Of a stretch of DNA of 64,000 bases, positions 49,313-62,700 are shown one piece after another. Source of the DNA: Rostratula benghalensis (lineage: Eukaryota > Chordata > Aves > Charadriiformes > Rostratulidae); assembly GCA_013399305.1 (NCBI GenBank), contig VXAI01000019.1, forward strand, positions 4,880,802 to 4,944,801. Reading direction: 5' to 3'. The notes under the pieces are model-generated. The model ran no database searches. It saw only the letters and a program-made list of their open reading frames with translations, and had not been told where the DNA came from. Made by a program: the position numbers and the translations under genes. Every line of letters begins with the position of its first letter. Position 1 is the first letter of the stretch.

Positions 49313-52300
49313 TCTCGGTGTTGAGTTGGATGCCAATTTGTACAGGCTACTGGGATGACTGGAGGCAGGGTCTGGAATCCAAGACCCGCACACTCCTATT
49401 GAAAACACATTATCTAGTTCTTATGCTAAACTTCTGATGCACGTCAGGCAACAGTCTACAGCGATCAATATCGGGTCCCAAATTTCCAAAGTCCAATATA
49501 CTCGTACCCTGTGACTCCTACCATCACCTTGGGTGTGACAGCAACAACAGCTCAACTAACCACAAGGGCTCAATCTGGGCCTTAACGCTATCCACTTCCA
49601 CATATTTTGAACAGAATGCTTAATGAAAACTCAACAGTCAAATGTTAGTGAATAGTTCTTGTTATCTTTCTTAAAGCATCTTTAGATTTTGCTGATGATG
49701 CTACGGGTTTCGTGCATGTTTGGGATTTTCTCCTTTTGTTTTGCTGGCAGGACCAGGGAGGTCTCAGGGCTGGGACTGGTGGAGAGGCAGCGTTCCCAAG
49801 GGCTGTACAATAGAGCAGTGTTCCCTAAAGTAGGTTATGTGAAGGACGAGCAGAAAGGCATGAGCAGGAGAGGGGGGGGACTGTGGAAGCTATGGATGAT
49901 GTCATCCTCAGGATGAGCAGATCTTTGAATCTATATGGCAGCGATTCATTTCCCTAGTGGGAGCTACCCTTCCAAAAGTTGGGGAAAATGCAGACCTAGC
50001 CCAGCGTTTCCTTGTTTAACCGAATCCTTTTAAGCAAGTAGTTCTGGAAACGTGGACAACCTGGTTACAAGTGGCCACGTGCTTAGCCTTTGTCTTAAGC
50101 CTATGCCCAGATGACCCATTTTGCACATTTCAACCAAGAATAAAGTGACCTCATTTTCAAAAGTGCTGAGCACCAGCTGTTCCTATTGTGTTCACGAGCC
50201 GCGCTATAGGTTCCTGTTTTCAAATTCTTGACCTCAAAAGAATTTTGAGGCAGCAGAGTGATTATGTGTTCTTCCACTTGCCATATGCCTATTTATTTTA
50301 GTTCAAATATAAAAGTCTGACTAAACTACTTGAAAATCCTGAATGCTCTGAATTAGAACAAGTGCTCTTGCCACTGGAAGTGAAGCGCAACATAAGTGAG
50401 CCACGTGGTATTTTAAAAAAAAAAAATTTTTGCATAGGAGAATGACTAGATTGAAAGTCAGAGTATTTTCACCCTCAATTCTTGGTTTCTTTTTTTCTTC
50501 TTCATTGCAATGATGGGCAGTCATCGATTGTAATGATTCACCGGTGAAGAATGGGCAAAAGGTAGCATCCCAGATTGTTTAACATTCTGGATTCATATTT
50601 CTGGGATGAAGTTTGTTCACTACCAGCAATATAAAGTCAGATCAACAAATTCAAGATCATTTCACTACAGCTGTCAGCTAGAGACTTTTACACAACAAGT
50701 GGGCATTTCCCTCTAAAGAGTTTTAAACTGTTGTTTCAATATATCTCTGTCATCTTGTAAACCTGAATAGCCCATTGCCCATGCAAAAAAATAAAGATGA
50801 TTACCTTATCTCTGCCCTAAACCCTAAGGCTTCAGATCAGGAAAACCAACAAAACAACTCACCCACAAATAAGAAAATGAGCCATGCCAATGATCAGTGC
50901 ACAACATTTGGGTTTGATCTTTAAATGTAGCGGGTTTTTTAATAAAAAGGTAGCCAAAGAAACTCAAAATATATCTAATTTTCTATGACTTCTTCTTGCA
51001 TCTTTACCAATAAGATTCTCTGATTTGCATTAAGCTTGGCCTGACAGATCCCAGTAAAACCTCCTGACTAGCTGTGAGGGAAGTAACACTACTTTTGGGT
51101 GCAAGTAAACGTATCCATACGGAGACAACACATATATAAACACCACTTAGTAATAAAACAAGTCATAAATATTCCCTCTCCAATTGTAAAATCTGTAAAA
51201 CTGATGCTGAGCTGTTTTCTCCCCAGAGCCAGGGGCACGATCAGAATTTCTAGAATGTCACACTGAACCCAATCTCTTTGGCTACAAAGAAGTATCCACT
51301 TCTTTGGCTTCACTGGTCCCAATACAGGGTATAATTTAGGAATTCTGACACTGAACTTTCTACTTATTCCCCACTGCAACACAAAAAGCAAAATGGAAGA
51401 GTGAAGACAGTGAGAAGTAAGGGAAGGGGCAGGGGGGAAAACGTTAACCTTTGATTAGTCAAGATGAGAAGCACAAGAACTGCAGGAGTGCTAGATTTGA
51501 AATCAAAAAGGAACCACTTAAAAGCACGTGCACTTTACTGTTAAGACCATAAACCCCCCACACACCTCCACTTATTCCACGCTGCTGATGCTTTGAGAAC
51601 CACCAGAAAGCACATCCCACCTTTGACCTCCAGCACCAGACCACAGTGTTTCCAAGATCTGCTCTAGTGGTGAGCCACAGAGCTTTAGCTAATGTCACAT
51701 GAAGAGCTGGCTGGTCTGGTGTGAAGGAACTATCTGAAGAAAAGCTATTAATCCAACATTCATTTGTTCCCTGATGCTATTCCTCCATGGAAACGATAGC
51801 TGCAATCGCAATCATTGCAAGCAAGAGATGATACTGTCTTCTATAATCACAAAAGTAAGGACATGACATGTTAGATCCCAACTTTTGTGGTTCACACACA
51901 CTAAAAGAAAAAAATAAACCATCTCTGACATTTTAAACTATACAGCAAACAACTTATTATCTGAATGCAAGCTACAAAAGCAGGTTTTGCTCTTCACAAA
52001 CAAAACCCATACAATGAACCCACATGGACCAAGAAAGGTCTAAGCACAGTTATGCTTTCTAGGCCTCTAAAATGAAGCCGTGTTTTTAGATATATTCAAT
52101 ATATCTAAATATCTAATATTCACTGCTGCTCTGAGCTGGGTTCAGACAGCTTTTACAAGTACATAACACAGCAGGAGCCACGAGACGTCCCGCAGCTCAG
52201 CTTACACCACTCACAAAGGCTTGGGCGGACAAGCTTGGTGGCAGGTCATCATCTCCTTGTGCAAGAGGTCTCACAGTCCCACCACCTGCCCCTGACCACA

Positions 52301-52865
52301 GGAACAGCAACCCCACTGCCATCAGGGCCCTTTGTGGATGTGAAAGAGGTGACAAGAGGGGGATGTGGAATTTACCCTCATATATTGTAAATATTTCTAT
52401 ACAACAGACTTTCAAAAATGGTGAAGTTGAGACGCAAATGCTAAGGAGAAGGTTTAAATGCAACTACAAACATCAGCTCTTTGCAATTAAACTCATTAGA
52501 CTTTGGCCTTTTCCTTCTGACTACGTTATTTTTGTGTCTTCAAAGACACAAGCAGTCAGGCCAAAAAAAACCACCCTAAATGCTCACACATAAAACCCAG
52601 CTGCTTAGCATATTTCATTACCACACCAACTTCAAAAAATACTGAGCAATTTAAACCTGCAAGCCACTTGGCTTTAGCTAGAGATAAGTGCCTGAGATAA
52701 GAGAGGTATAATTGTTCACTGCAAGACATAATGTTTTATATAAACATTTGCTAACGCTGCACTTGATTTTCTTGTTTCAGGGTTGTGAAATACTGTTGAT
52801 TGTTCCAACTGTATCTGTGGCCCATTCCTTCCATGTTTACACATCCAGGGTTCACCTCGATGCTG

Positions 52866-53174
52866 AATTTATTAATGCCCTCATTAACGTTTATAAATAT
52901 GTAAAGGTGATGGCCAATGACATGACAAGGGGCTATGGGTGCAAGTTGGAACACAGGAGGTTCCACTGAAATATGAGAAAAAATTTCTTCACGGTGAGGG
53001 TGATGGAACACTGGAAGGGGCTGCCCAGAGAGGTGCTGGAGTCTCCTTCTCTGGAGACATTCAAAACCCATCTGGACACCCTCCTGTGTGACCTGATCTG
53101 GGTGTTCCTGCTCTGGCAGGGGGATTGGACTTGATGATCTTTCAAGGTCCCTTCCAATCCCTGAGATTCTGTGA
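52866..53174 (+). mobile_element. CR1 LINE fragment with ORF2 C-terminal remnant
   Basis: The left part still translates as NALINVYKYVKV...TRGYGCKLEHRRFH, the C-terminal part of the CR1 ORF2 reverse-transcriptase polyprotein. It is followed by MRKNFFTV-like coding sequence, the GGCTGCCCAGAGAGGTGCTGGAGTCTCC segment, GGCAGGGGGATTGGACTTGATGATCTTTCAAGG, TCCCTTCCAATCC and the ATTCTGTGA tail. It is 5'-truncated with frame damage and not expected to be active. Antisense to STOX2. Confidence 0.93.
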
Positions 53175-56100
53175 ATTTAGTAAATGAAATCTTACCCCAA
53201 AGTACCCAAATGGGGCAGTTACACTTTGCAACGGAGAGTGTAGCCTCCAGTTTTCCAGCAGTCACCTTATTCCTTTTCACTGCTGAAGAGCCAGGGGAGA
53301 AATGTTAGAGGAATTTTTCTGTAAAGAGCTCTGAAACTGGGATAAACAACCTTTTGCTTTTAATAAAATGCTTTGGATTTCCCCAACAGTAGTTTTTCCC
53401 AGTTATGTCCCCACAAGACCTTTGGTGACCCATCACAAGGTCTGCTGAAGAAAGACTGAAGCCAAAGCTCAGCCATACATAAAAGCAGACATCACAGCAC
53501 CCACAAGGGAGAGAAGCTCTATGAAAGAAAGGGAGGATGGGAAAACAGAGGTCACAAAAACTTTCAGACTTTCTTTACTTTAACAGCTCCTTGTGAATAA
53601 CAGGGAGGGAGAACCCTGAAGCCTCCACTCTGAGAAATCTCCCTTTGAACATACCAGTTTACCTCCTGCTTCACTCTTACTTCACTTAAATATCAGCTTC
53701 TGGTCCAGCTCCCTGCCCTCCAATCTACAGAGAAAATCAAGGCAGGGGACTGTCACATTGCAGTAACAACAAGGTGCAGCTCAGGATCACAGAAGGGGAA
53801 GGTCAACTCCGTGGTGTCACACCACAGCACGTTTTGGCAGGGCACGACATCTTACCATAAAAGCTGGCACCTTGCCCTGATTTAAGGATTACCTTCAAGT
53901 AACACTCAGCAATAACTGTTTTAGGCTCTAGCTCTTCCTCTTCCTTACATGCTTTTGATTTAAGTGCCCCAGGGTCTTCTCCTTCACCTGAGCACTAGGA
54001 ACTCTTGGTCCACTTTAGCCCCCTGTGCAAGCAGTGGATCACCATCCTACGTGCACACACAAGATTACACAGAGCTCACTGTTGCCACAGCAGTAACATT
54101 ACCACAAAGAAACAGTATTAATATGACTAGGAATAACCACCTTCAGAACAGACAATTAGAAATAAACCAGCACCGCCAACAAAGAGAGAACTAAAAAGTG
54201 CTCATTTTCATACTGCAATTGATACTTGGTCTTCCCTGACCATCATCAGGTTAAGTCCAAGTTTATTACCTGGCTCTCCATCTGGAGAATTTATTCTACT
54301 TCTGCCAGCAATGGCCTTGTTTTTGTTCTCATGCTATAATAAACTAATAACACCTCAGGTCAATATCAACAGAATTGCCCAGACATACAAAGAAGAATCT
54401 GACACCCTGGTCTATCAGGTCATTTCCAGTAATCCTACAAAATTAGAGAAGCCATATTAAAAGTTTAACATGATTACTTTTGCTGTCGTTTCTAGATTAG
54501 CTAATACAGATTAAAAGTACACACTTTTTCTCCCTCAGGAGTTCACAAAATAAAAGCATTAGATCCTGTAAGGAACATCTGATATGCTCTTATTGCGCAC
54601 TAGAATTTTAAATGCTGGGTTTTTTAGTACGTAATAGTAACTTCAGACTCTAAAATCATCTATTTTGGAGTTACCCTGATTAAGCACCCACTAGACAGTT
54701 AGATTAGATAATGCACTGAAGTGGATCAAAAATCCATCTTCTGTGAGAATTTCAGGGCTCCAGTGGTGGTGAAGAACACTGCTGCAGATGAAACAAGAAG
54801 TGGCAAATTCAAAGACTGCTGAGAGTGAATTCTTAATTTTTTTAATTTTTTTTTTTAGTTTTAATTCTACTACTGAAACTTCATCACTTTCTTATGATTT
54901 TTACTGTTTTGCCTCCTATGTTTTCTACCATTTGCATTGTTTTTCCAAAGTTTGTATTTTAGTCTTGCTAGGAAACATGTCTACAACATCAATTACAATT
55001 ACTAACAGCATGCACCTCTAAATTAAACACCTGCAGATGCACAGAAAGCATAAACAAAATACACTCATGTTGGTATACAACACAGTCTCTCCAAATATAG
55101 TGCATGAAATGGATGTGCTCTCACACTTTTCTAACAAGCAGAATATAAAAACTTCAGTAGAAGGGTGGAGATTAAAGAGAGGAGTCTTAAAAAGAACATA
55201 AATATAAGGTAAAATTATATATAACCCATATATTATGCCACTTGGCATGAGAAGTGAAGTTAATTTGCACAGACACAGGAAAAAGATGATGCCCATGAGT
55301 GACTGGACAGGTCTCTACGCTCTGCCACCATTTCCAAAGGCAGCTTACCCACCAAGAACATGGAATGATGGGGTCAGTTCAGGCCCAGATGCAAATCTCA
55401 GCCCTGTCACTAAGGCATCCAATGTCACACGCTCAGGAAGCCACATAGGAAAGCGATGGCCTTTAGCTATTAGCTGAACAATCATTACCTCTCACCCCAG
55501 GTTATTTTGGTGAGCCAAGCAAGGCCTCCAAAATAAGGAAAAGGGGATAACTTGGAGACACAAAACGCTAGGATTCACTTCTGTGCTATCTTCTTAGGAC
55601 AACTTTGCCTTGAAACAGCCGTTCTGTCTGATGAATAAGTGGAAGATTTAGAAAAGAGTACTGCTCTGGCACCAGGTCCTGCCTACCACATGAATCAGGA
55701 GTTGACATTCTTGGAATGTCAAGAGTTGATATAACAAAAAACTGCTTCATGCAAACCTTTCATCTAGGCATGTGTCACCTTTGAAATGAGAGGCTCATGA
55801 TGCCCAGGACTGAGAGAAGGAAGGGAGGAAGTAAGGGAATAAAGCTAACTGAAAGGAGGCGTAAGTGGAATTGCAGAAATAATTAACAAATGCCTCTTTT
55901 ATGACCTCACAATCAAGGGCATATACACCATCAGCCAATTTTCCCACACCCAGCACTGACAGAGCTCAGTTTGACACCAACCCATGAGTAAAAACCCAAC
56001 AGCCAACATCATTTTAAATGCTTTAGCATCACTTGAAATACATAGCCCCATTCAACCGCCCCATTAACTAATGAATTCATTATGACACAAGCAGGTAACA

Positions 56101-57325
56101 CTTTTTTTCCTAAACTCTTTTAGCTTACCTTTTCATTGGCTACCCCGAGACACTTCATTTTCCTTGAGCACAATTCCTGAAGAAAAAGGAACCGTGAAAA
56201 GCACCCTACCCCTGCGTGCCTATTGCTCTACTTGGAACAATCAGCACCGGGACGAGACTTGAATGAGATTATCATCTGGCAGGCAGAAAAAGAACCCAAC
56301 AGTTTTATCAATTACTCGCCTTTGAAGGGAGCTCAGAGACGCGCCGGGGAGGGAGGGATGGTCCCGATTTAAATCTGGCGAGTTCAATGACTTGGACTGA
56401 AATCCACGGGGGAGCTGGGGAAGTGTCCTTCTCAGAGCCAGGATGCAAGAGCACAACCCTGCCCCAGCAGAACAGCAGCTCTGCCCACGACTCCTCTTTT
56501 TGTTCCCAACCTTGGTTTTGGTGAACTTGCTCCGGTTTCTCATGCTCTCCAATCTACAGCCCTTATGCAAAGGCAGACTTCAATTAAAAGGGAGCATTAC
56601 TCAGCAGTTACAGCTTTGCCCTCCTCAGCCTTTCCAATTCGTTGAGGTAGGCAAAGAATTACGTGCACGAGGGACAGGTCTGTGCAACATTCAGGGAAGC
56701 TGGGAGCTAAGGTTTTTTTAACCCAAACAGTCCACCAAAACTTTAGCACTTTCCCCACTAAAAGACAGAATCAGGCCCTTGGGGACTTCGCCTGCATCCT
56801 CACATAGAACCATTAGCACAGCACAGGTTTGCAAGAATATTGAATAATTTGCACTAAATATGCAATAAAATTAAATAAACTGACACTAACTATGCTTTAC
56901 TGCACTGCACAGAGCAAGATGGCACCATAAGTACCCGATTAAAAAGTTACTTCAAGTACTGAAAAGGACTGAAACAATACTTCACGTAGCTGCTTCACCC
57001 TCTTGCAAAAAGTAGTTAAGAATGTGACTTTTAAAACAATGTCCCCAAAAGATGCTTTAATTTTACACTCATGGTTACTAAAGAATATGTCTGCAATTAA
57101 AATAATTATACAGACTGAACTTAAGATTGACTCAAAGGAAAACACCTTGTGATTTTTAAGGGGAAAAAAAAAACCCCAAAACTCAAAAGCAACCAACTGC
57201 AAAATGCTTCCCTTAGAGATGGCTGTGTCCCTCTCCAGAGGCATTCTACAAAGTTATTCAGAAGCTGAAACTTCATTAGAGCTGGCTGGAAAGAAATGCA
57301 GAAAACCAGTTTTTTGATTCTGTAT
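53175..57325 (-). other. STOX2 intron 1 segment without recognised features
   Basis: About 4.1 kb of unique sequence between CR1 copies. ORFs below 110 codons on both strands carry no recognised domain. An A/T-rich stretch lies at 54780-55250. Nothing else can be supported. Confidence 0.6.
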
Positions 57326-57478
57326 TCATAGAATCACAGAATGGTCCAGGCTGGAAGCGACCTCTAGGGTTATCTCCTCTGACCTCCCCGCAGTCAGCAG
57401 GGACACCCCAACCAGACCAGGTTGCCCAGGGCCTCCTCGAGCATCACTGTGAATATCTCCAGGGAAGGGGCCTCCATG
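57326..57478 (-). mobile_element. CR1 LINE 3' fragment, minus orientation
   Basis: The plus strand begins TTCATAGAATCACAGAATGG, followed by CAGGCTGGAAGCGACCTCTAGGGTTATC, CCAACCAGACCAGGTTGCCCAGGGCC and TGAATATCTCCAGGGAAGGGGCCTCC. This is the reverse complement of a CR1 3' end, in the same orientation as STOX2. The right boundary is uncertain, since the following 120 bp are weakly similar at best. Confidence 0.9.
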
Positions 57479-57671
57479 AAAATATTCCAGCCAAATCCAT
57501 CCTTACGTAGACATCCCTTGCAAATATGATTTCAAGATTTCACTCCTGACATTCAAGGCCTGTGGAAGGACACCTGTCCCATATTGAAGCCCAGATGACT
57601 TTCACCGAGCCCTGGTCTCACAGGACTTCCATACAATGGAAGCACTTCCATACAATCCTATTGACTAAATG

Positions 57672-58001
57672 TATACACATAGAGTCCAGAGAAGGGCCAT
57701 GAAGATGATCCAAAGGCTGGAGCCCCTCTGCTGTGAGGACAGGCTGAGAGAGTTGGGGTTGTTCAGTCTGGAGAAGAAAAGGCTCCAGGAAGACCTTAGA
57801 GCCCCTTCCAGTCCCTAAAGGGGTTCCAGAGGAGATGGGGAGGGGAGCAATAGGATGAGGGGAAATGATTTTAAACTGAAAGAGAGGAGATTTAGATGAG
57901 ATACAAGGAAGAAAGTGTGAGGGTGGTGAGACACTGGAAGAGGTTGGAACCAGATGATTTTTAAGGTCCTTTCCAACCCAAACCATTTTATGATTCTATG
58001 A
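57672..58001 (+). mobile_element. CR1 LINE fragment with internal deletion
   Basis: The sequence AGAGAAGGGCCATGAAGATGATCC...GGCTGGAGCCCCTCTGCTG...GTTCAGTCTGGAGAAGAAAAGGCTCCAGG...TTAAACTGAAAGAGAGGAGATTTAGA...GAGGGTGGTGAGACACTGGAAGAGG is CR1 ORF2 3' coding. It then jumps at about 57942-57947 straight to GGTTGGAACCAGATGATTTTTAAGG...CCAACCCAAACC and ATGATTCTATGAC. The intervening stretch normally present (CCCAGAGAGG... to the GGCAGGGGG stem) is absent. Confidence 0.93.
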
Positions 58002-59162
58002 CGTATACCACTCCTCCTAATTTCCCTAGCATTTTTCATAATTTCCATCACAAACCAATGTAACATGTACAACTGTAAAAGATTTGTATCTACAGATAAA
58101 GTAACTACATCCACAATGAAAGCAGAGACTAACAACCTAGAAATGTATCAAAACTCCCCAAATATTCCCCAATGATGGATCTCCTTTGTTCATAATTTTG
58201 GACAGGACTACTGGAAAGGGAGGGAGTTCCCAACCCTGCACCAGGAAACCTACCCTGAAGCTGCCACCAGAGGCTGGGGGGACCAACTTGGACCTTGGGT
58301 GAACTTTCCACGGCCAGTGTTACCTGCCCTTCACTTCTCAAAAGACTGCAGACATGTCCAATTTACACACGGGAATTGCAGCTGTTTCAAACTTAACATT
58401 AAAGCCAATAAACCTTTTCTTCTGAAGGTTTTGTTCCCTCTACTCACCCAGCCAGCCATGCAGCATTTACACCTAAAAGCACACAAATCTTAAGAAAACC
58501 TTGTAAAAAATCTTTCCGTTTCACCCCGTTTAAAAAAAAATATTTGGTTTAAGGCTGACGTGCAATAAAACAAGGTCACTGTATGATCCAAGAATGTAAA
58601 TTCTCAGGAGAGCAGAATTTAGGACATCCTATGAAAATGAAGATTGCTACTTTCTCTAAAAATGCTGTGAAAATTTAAAAGGCAAAGTTAAGTACCGCAA
58701 TGAAATTCAGCACATCATCTTTACTGGCTTATAAGATAAACAGTCCAATTTATGGCATCTAAAATGTTATCACATATGGTCAGAAGTTCATCTTCTGAAA
58801 CTGGGTCACAGGTCATCAACAGGAAATTCATAGGAAATTATGGAGGAAATTAAAAGAACACAAATGGGCAAGAAAACTAGTTTATATAATCTAGGTTCTC
58901 CCAGCACAGCTTCCTGTGTTATGATGAACTCAGCGTTCTCACTGAACTTTGCCTTTTCCAGGCCACATTAAGTAAGAATTTCTGAATTGTCTATTATACT
59001 CTTCAGACCTCAAAATGTTTGAGGTCAAGATCACTACAAAGGGCCATTCTTTATTTTTTTTCTTTGAAGAATACAGCTGGCAAAGAAAATTGTAGCTGGA
59101 AAAGGTATTTTGAGATCACTAAATGCAGGTTTCCACTCACTACCGGCACCCCAAGAACAAGT

Positions 59163-59722
59163 TCATCAGGAAGAGTGCGACCAGCAGGTGGATGGAGGTC
59201 TTCCTGCCCCTCTACTCTGCTCTGGTGAGGCCCCACCTGGAGCACTGTGTCCAGTTCTGGGCTCTCCAGTTCAAGAAGGTCAGGGAACTGCTAGAAGAGG
59301 GTACAGCAGAGGACCACCAAGATGATAGGAAGCCTGGAGCATCTCTCTTACAAGGAAAGGTTGAGGGACTTGGGTCCTTTTAGTTTGAAGACTGAGGGGG
59401 AATCTGATCAATACCTATAAATACTTAAAGGGTGGCTGTCAGAAGGATGGGGACAGTCTTTTTTTAGTGGTGCCCTGTGACAGGATAAGAAGTAACAAGG
59501 ACAAACTTGAACATGAGGAGGAACTTTCTCACTTTGAGGGTGGCAGAACCCTGGAAGAGGCTGCCCAGAGAGGTGGTGGAGTCTCCTTCTCTGGAGACAT
59601 TCAAAACCCACCTGGATGTGTTCCTGTGCAACCTGCTCTAGGAGGACCTGCTTTGGCAGGGGGCTTGGACTAGATGATATCCAGAGGTCCCTTCCAACCC
59701 CGTAGCATTCTGTGATTCTGTG
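59163..59722 (+). mobile_element. CR1 LINE fragment, longest copy in the window
   Basis: About 560 bp. It begins at a CR1 ORF2 stretch reading [33 protein letters not shown], continues through frame-damaged YKYLKGG- and RGNKDKLEHE-like remnants, then GGCTGCCCAGAGAGGTGGTGGAGTCTCC, GGCAGGGGGCTTGGACTAGATGATATCCAGAGG, TCCCTTCCAACCCC and ATTCTGTGATTCTGTGG. It has the same 3' subtype as 52866-53174. Several short ORFs here are fragments of this element, not host genes. Confidence 0.95.
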
Positions 59723-62700
59723 GGTGTGAGAGATGCTTTATGGACACATGCACCACACTGAGTTGGTACCCAAAGTGTGGATTCTCATATGGCTTCAGTT
59801 TCAGCATCCCAGCCAAAATGCAGCTGCATTCTCCATCGTGTTTGGGAAGATGATGATTAGTGTTCAGGAGGAATCTGTTCTGCTCTAACGTTAGACTCAC
59901 TTCTCAAAATAAAACCACTGGTCAATACAGCATAAGGAAGAGAGAGGGCTACAGGTCATCTAGACAATTTGGACAATTTTCATAGAGAAGAACTGCTGAA
60001 CAGAAGCAGTTATTGCTTAATTGTTTCAGCTGAAATCTAAAGCGTGCAATGAACTGCCTAGCTACCAACTCCTCTAATGCATCCCTGAGAAACAAGAGTT
60101 AGGAGTAACTTTACAAGACAGATACAAAATGAAAGCCTCTGCTATCTCTCTTCTTGCCATTTTCGTTAAATAAAAAGACCTAGTATGAATATGATCAACT
60201 TCTTATTCATTCTTTTTCACAACACCTAAAATCCACGTGCAATGCACAGGCCATCCCTGCCCTCAATAATTGTACATCCACATAGAAGCCCGCAAATTAA
60301 AAGCAGCTCCTCAAATAAATTGTTCATTCCTCTTTTGTCTCCTGCTTTCACACCCTATCAGACCAAATAAAACCATCAAGATCCCTTTTTTCAGCACCAC
60401 AACTGGAAATTTCTAATAAATTGTCCATTTATAGCCATCTCCTGCAGACAGCATTTCCCACTGAGGTAACAAGAACCACTCTTAGACTTTCAAAATTATA
60501 GGAATCACGTCATCTTATGATTTGATGAAAAACAGAACTGCCTTCGAGTTGTGAGGAGCTGGCTGACAAGGCAGAAGCGATAACAGTACGGAATAACAAC
60601 CATTCCACCTCATTTACTGCTGGCATTATAAACAGCCTTTCCTGTTCTGCTTGCAGGAAAGGGAGATGGAAAATTGTCAGGAACACCGTGACGGCCGAAG
60701 GCTGATGTGAACGCAGGATTTCACGTGCAGAACGAGGACTGCTCTGTCCATACGGAACACACCTATTTTTGGGATCTCCACTCGTACCCACCGTTACCAG
60801 TTCAAGGCCTGGGCTGAGACAGGGCCTTTTTTTTGGCCCTGGCAGCATCACACTACAAAGTGAAGTTTACAATCTAAGCGGAGGAAACTACAGAAACAAC
60901 TCAAGGGTGCCAGAAAACAAAGATGACCACTGATACAACTGGGAACACCTCCTTTGCCTCCTGACTTTCAGACGCAGCAATTTTAATTTCCCTTTGGAGG
61001 AAGGGCAAGGGAAACCTGCTATCCTTTTCATAACGAGTTCAAGGCTGCTGAAAAATTGAGTTTTCTTGTTTCAGTTACCTTTCACAGACTGCTTAAGAGT
61101 TGCCAAAAGATCCCAGGGCTCTGTCTAAACTAGACAGCTCTACCCACTCCATCACGCTGCACACCAAGATATGCTTCCTGGAAAGCCAGGTCTTCTTTTT
61201 TTTTTTCCCCCCCCCTCTTTTCCCCTCCTCCTCCACAGCCTATTTGAGCAAGATAATTCCAGTACCTATATGTCATCCAAGAGCAAGACGCAAAACAGCA
61301 TCAGCAGAGCAGCCAACTCGATAAACGTGCCGAAAAAATGGCAAGCCAGTTTTTATAAACAACTTTTATACCCCCCTCAGAGCTACAGGCAGTCATTTGG
61401 GAGCAATAAATGCTAGTCTGGCAGACTTCAATATTCAGGCATTTTCCCTAGGACTACTCTGGTCACCACTGGCCTTGATACCACAAATTATTGCAAGAGT
61501 AAGCACAGAAGCACACAATTTCCTCAGACTTTTTAGAGAAGTTTTTGACCCTCATTTCTGTTTCCTGTCCTCATATTTAATCTACCTAGGAAAAGAAAGA
61601 CCTGTAACTGAAAGCGTTCTGGTTAAGTGCAGGCATTCGAATCTCAGTTTCAATGGTTACTATCCCTTTTCCTTTTTCTGGTGAAAATTAAACCCAAAGG
61701 TTAGGCAGGATTGCATGAAGTATTCATTAGATACTTCTTACAAAGGGCAACCCATATCTCTAGGCTCAGATTTACACCTACTCCACCAAAAACATCTAAT
61801 ATCCAGTTTTGATAACTTAGGGGCATCTTTTATCATTTAAAATAATGTAAGGTATCATGCTTTTCAAGGAAAAAAAAACCCAAACCACAATTAATATTGT
61901 ATTACTTAGCAATTCTAAAGTTCTAAATTAGCTGACAATTTTTGATCATGGCTTTAATACCACCTGGCCTCTTCTGACCAGGTAAAAGCATGCTCAGGAG
62001 GAGCCAAGAGTAATTGTAACTTGAAACACAGACCAGAGTTTAGGTCTTGTTGATGCAGTTCTAACACTGTTCACAGAGATACTGTGCAACCTGCCACAGG
62101 TTATGAAGCAGAGTCACACTGAACACTGAAAAGAACCCCCCACTTTTTGGAAGACTTCTACGATGTGCTTAGAAAAATACCATCTTTTTAGTCTTCCAAC
62201 CTAATTGTACTTATATCTCTTTTCACTGTGCAGAGAGCATTACAAAGATGGTAGTTTACTCTGGGATGATCTCCCCTGCATACAAATGAAGGCTTATTGT
62301 CACTCATGACTGAGCAGGTCACTGGGCTAAACCAAGGTGATCGGCAAAATCCTCACATTTCAGCCTCCTCCAACAAGTAACGCATTTTTCCAAAGATGTG
62401 GCTGCTATTCAGTGTCAAAATGGCAAGATATCCAACACCCTCTGAGTTTATCAAATGTTGCCAACAAAGACAGAGTGTAACTTCTACACTCATGAAAGAC
62501 TGGGACCTATTTGTGACGAATCAGTACTGTGTTCTGAACCCTCCTCTGATCCTGAAAGAGGAGCTTCCTCTATCTCCAGCAGGCTACCACGACGGCTAGT
62601 GGGCACATAACAAATGATTTCAAGCACAGGACTGTTGGAAAACACACCTAGAAACTTGTTCAGGTTCAGACCGACATCTCTGTGCAAAAGCCAGTGAGAT

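Larger units (their letters stand above)
34900..52860 (-). other. STOX2 intron 1, middle part: no gene recognised
   Basis: About 18 kb of mostly unique AT-rich DNA. Notable contents are a CTTTG-motif cluster (35729-35758), a run of CA repeats near 36346-36357, a polypurine tract (43134-43470), GT-rich blocks near 43986-44040 and 44530-44560, a degenerate CR1-like tail near 49240-49310 and an 11-bp perfect hairpin at 52085-52109. The longest ORFs (139 codons at 39129-39548 minus; 117 codons at 44852-45205 plus) show no recognisable family. No exon or RNA gene could be supported. Confidence 0.7.

Noticed and set aside
52712..52969. 85-codon plus-strand ORF as a gene
   Set aside because: Its C-terminal half is a CR1 ORF2 remnant (LINVYKYVK); the rest is intron.
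58255..58275. CTCF-like site (GCCACCAGAGGCTG)
   Set aside because: Lacks one G of the central CTCF core; match too imperfect to report.
59019..59673. Short ORFs around 59.0-59.7 kb as host genes
   Set aside because: Their recognisable parts ([18 protein letters not shown]) are CR1 ORF2 remnants.
61194..61216. T/C-run as an exon acceptor for the missing first STOX2 exon
   Set aside because: Wrong strand for STOX2 and no STOX2-like coding sequence follows.
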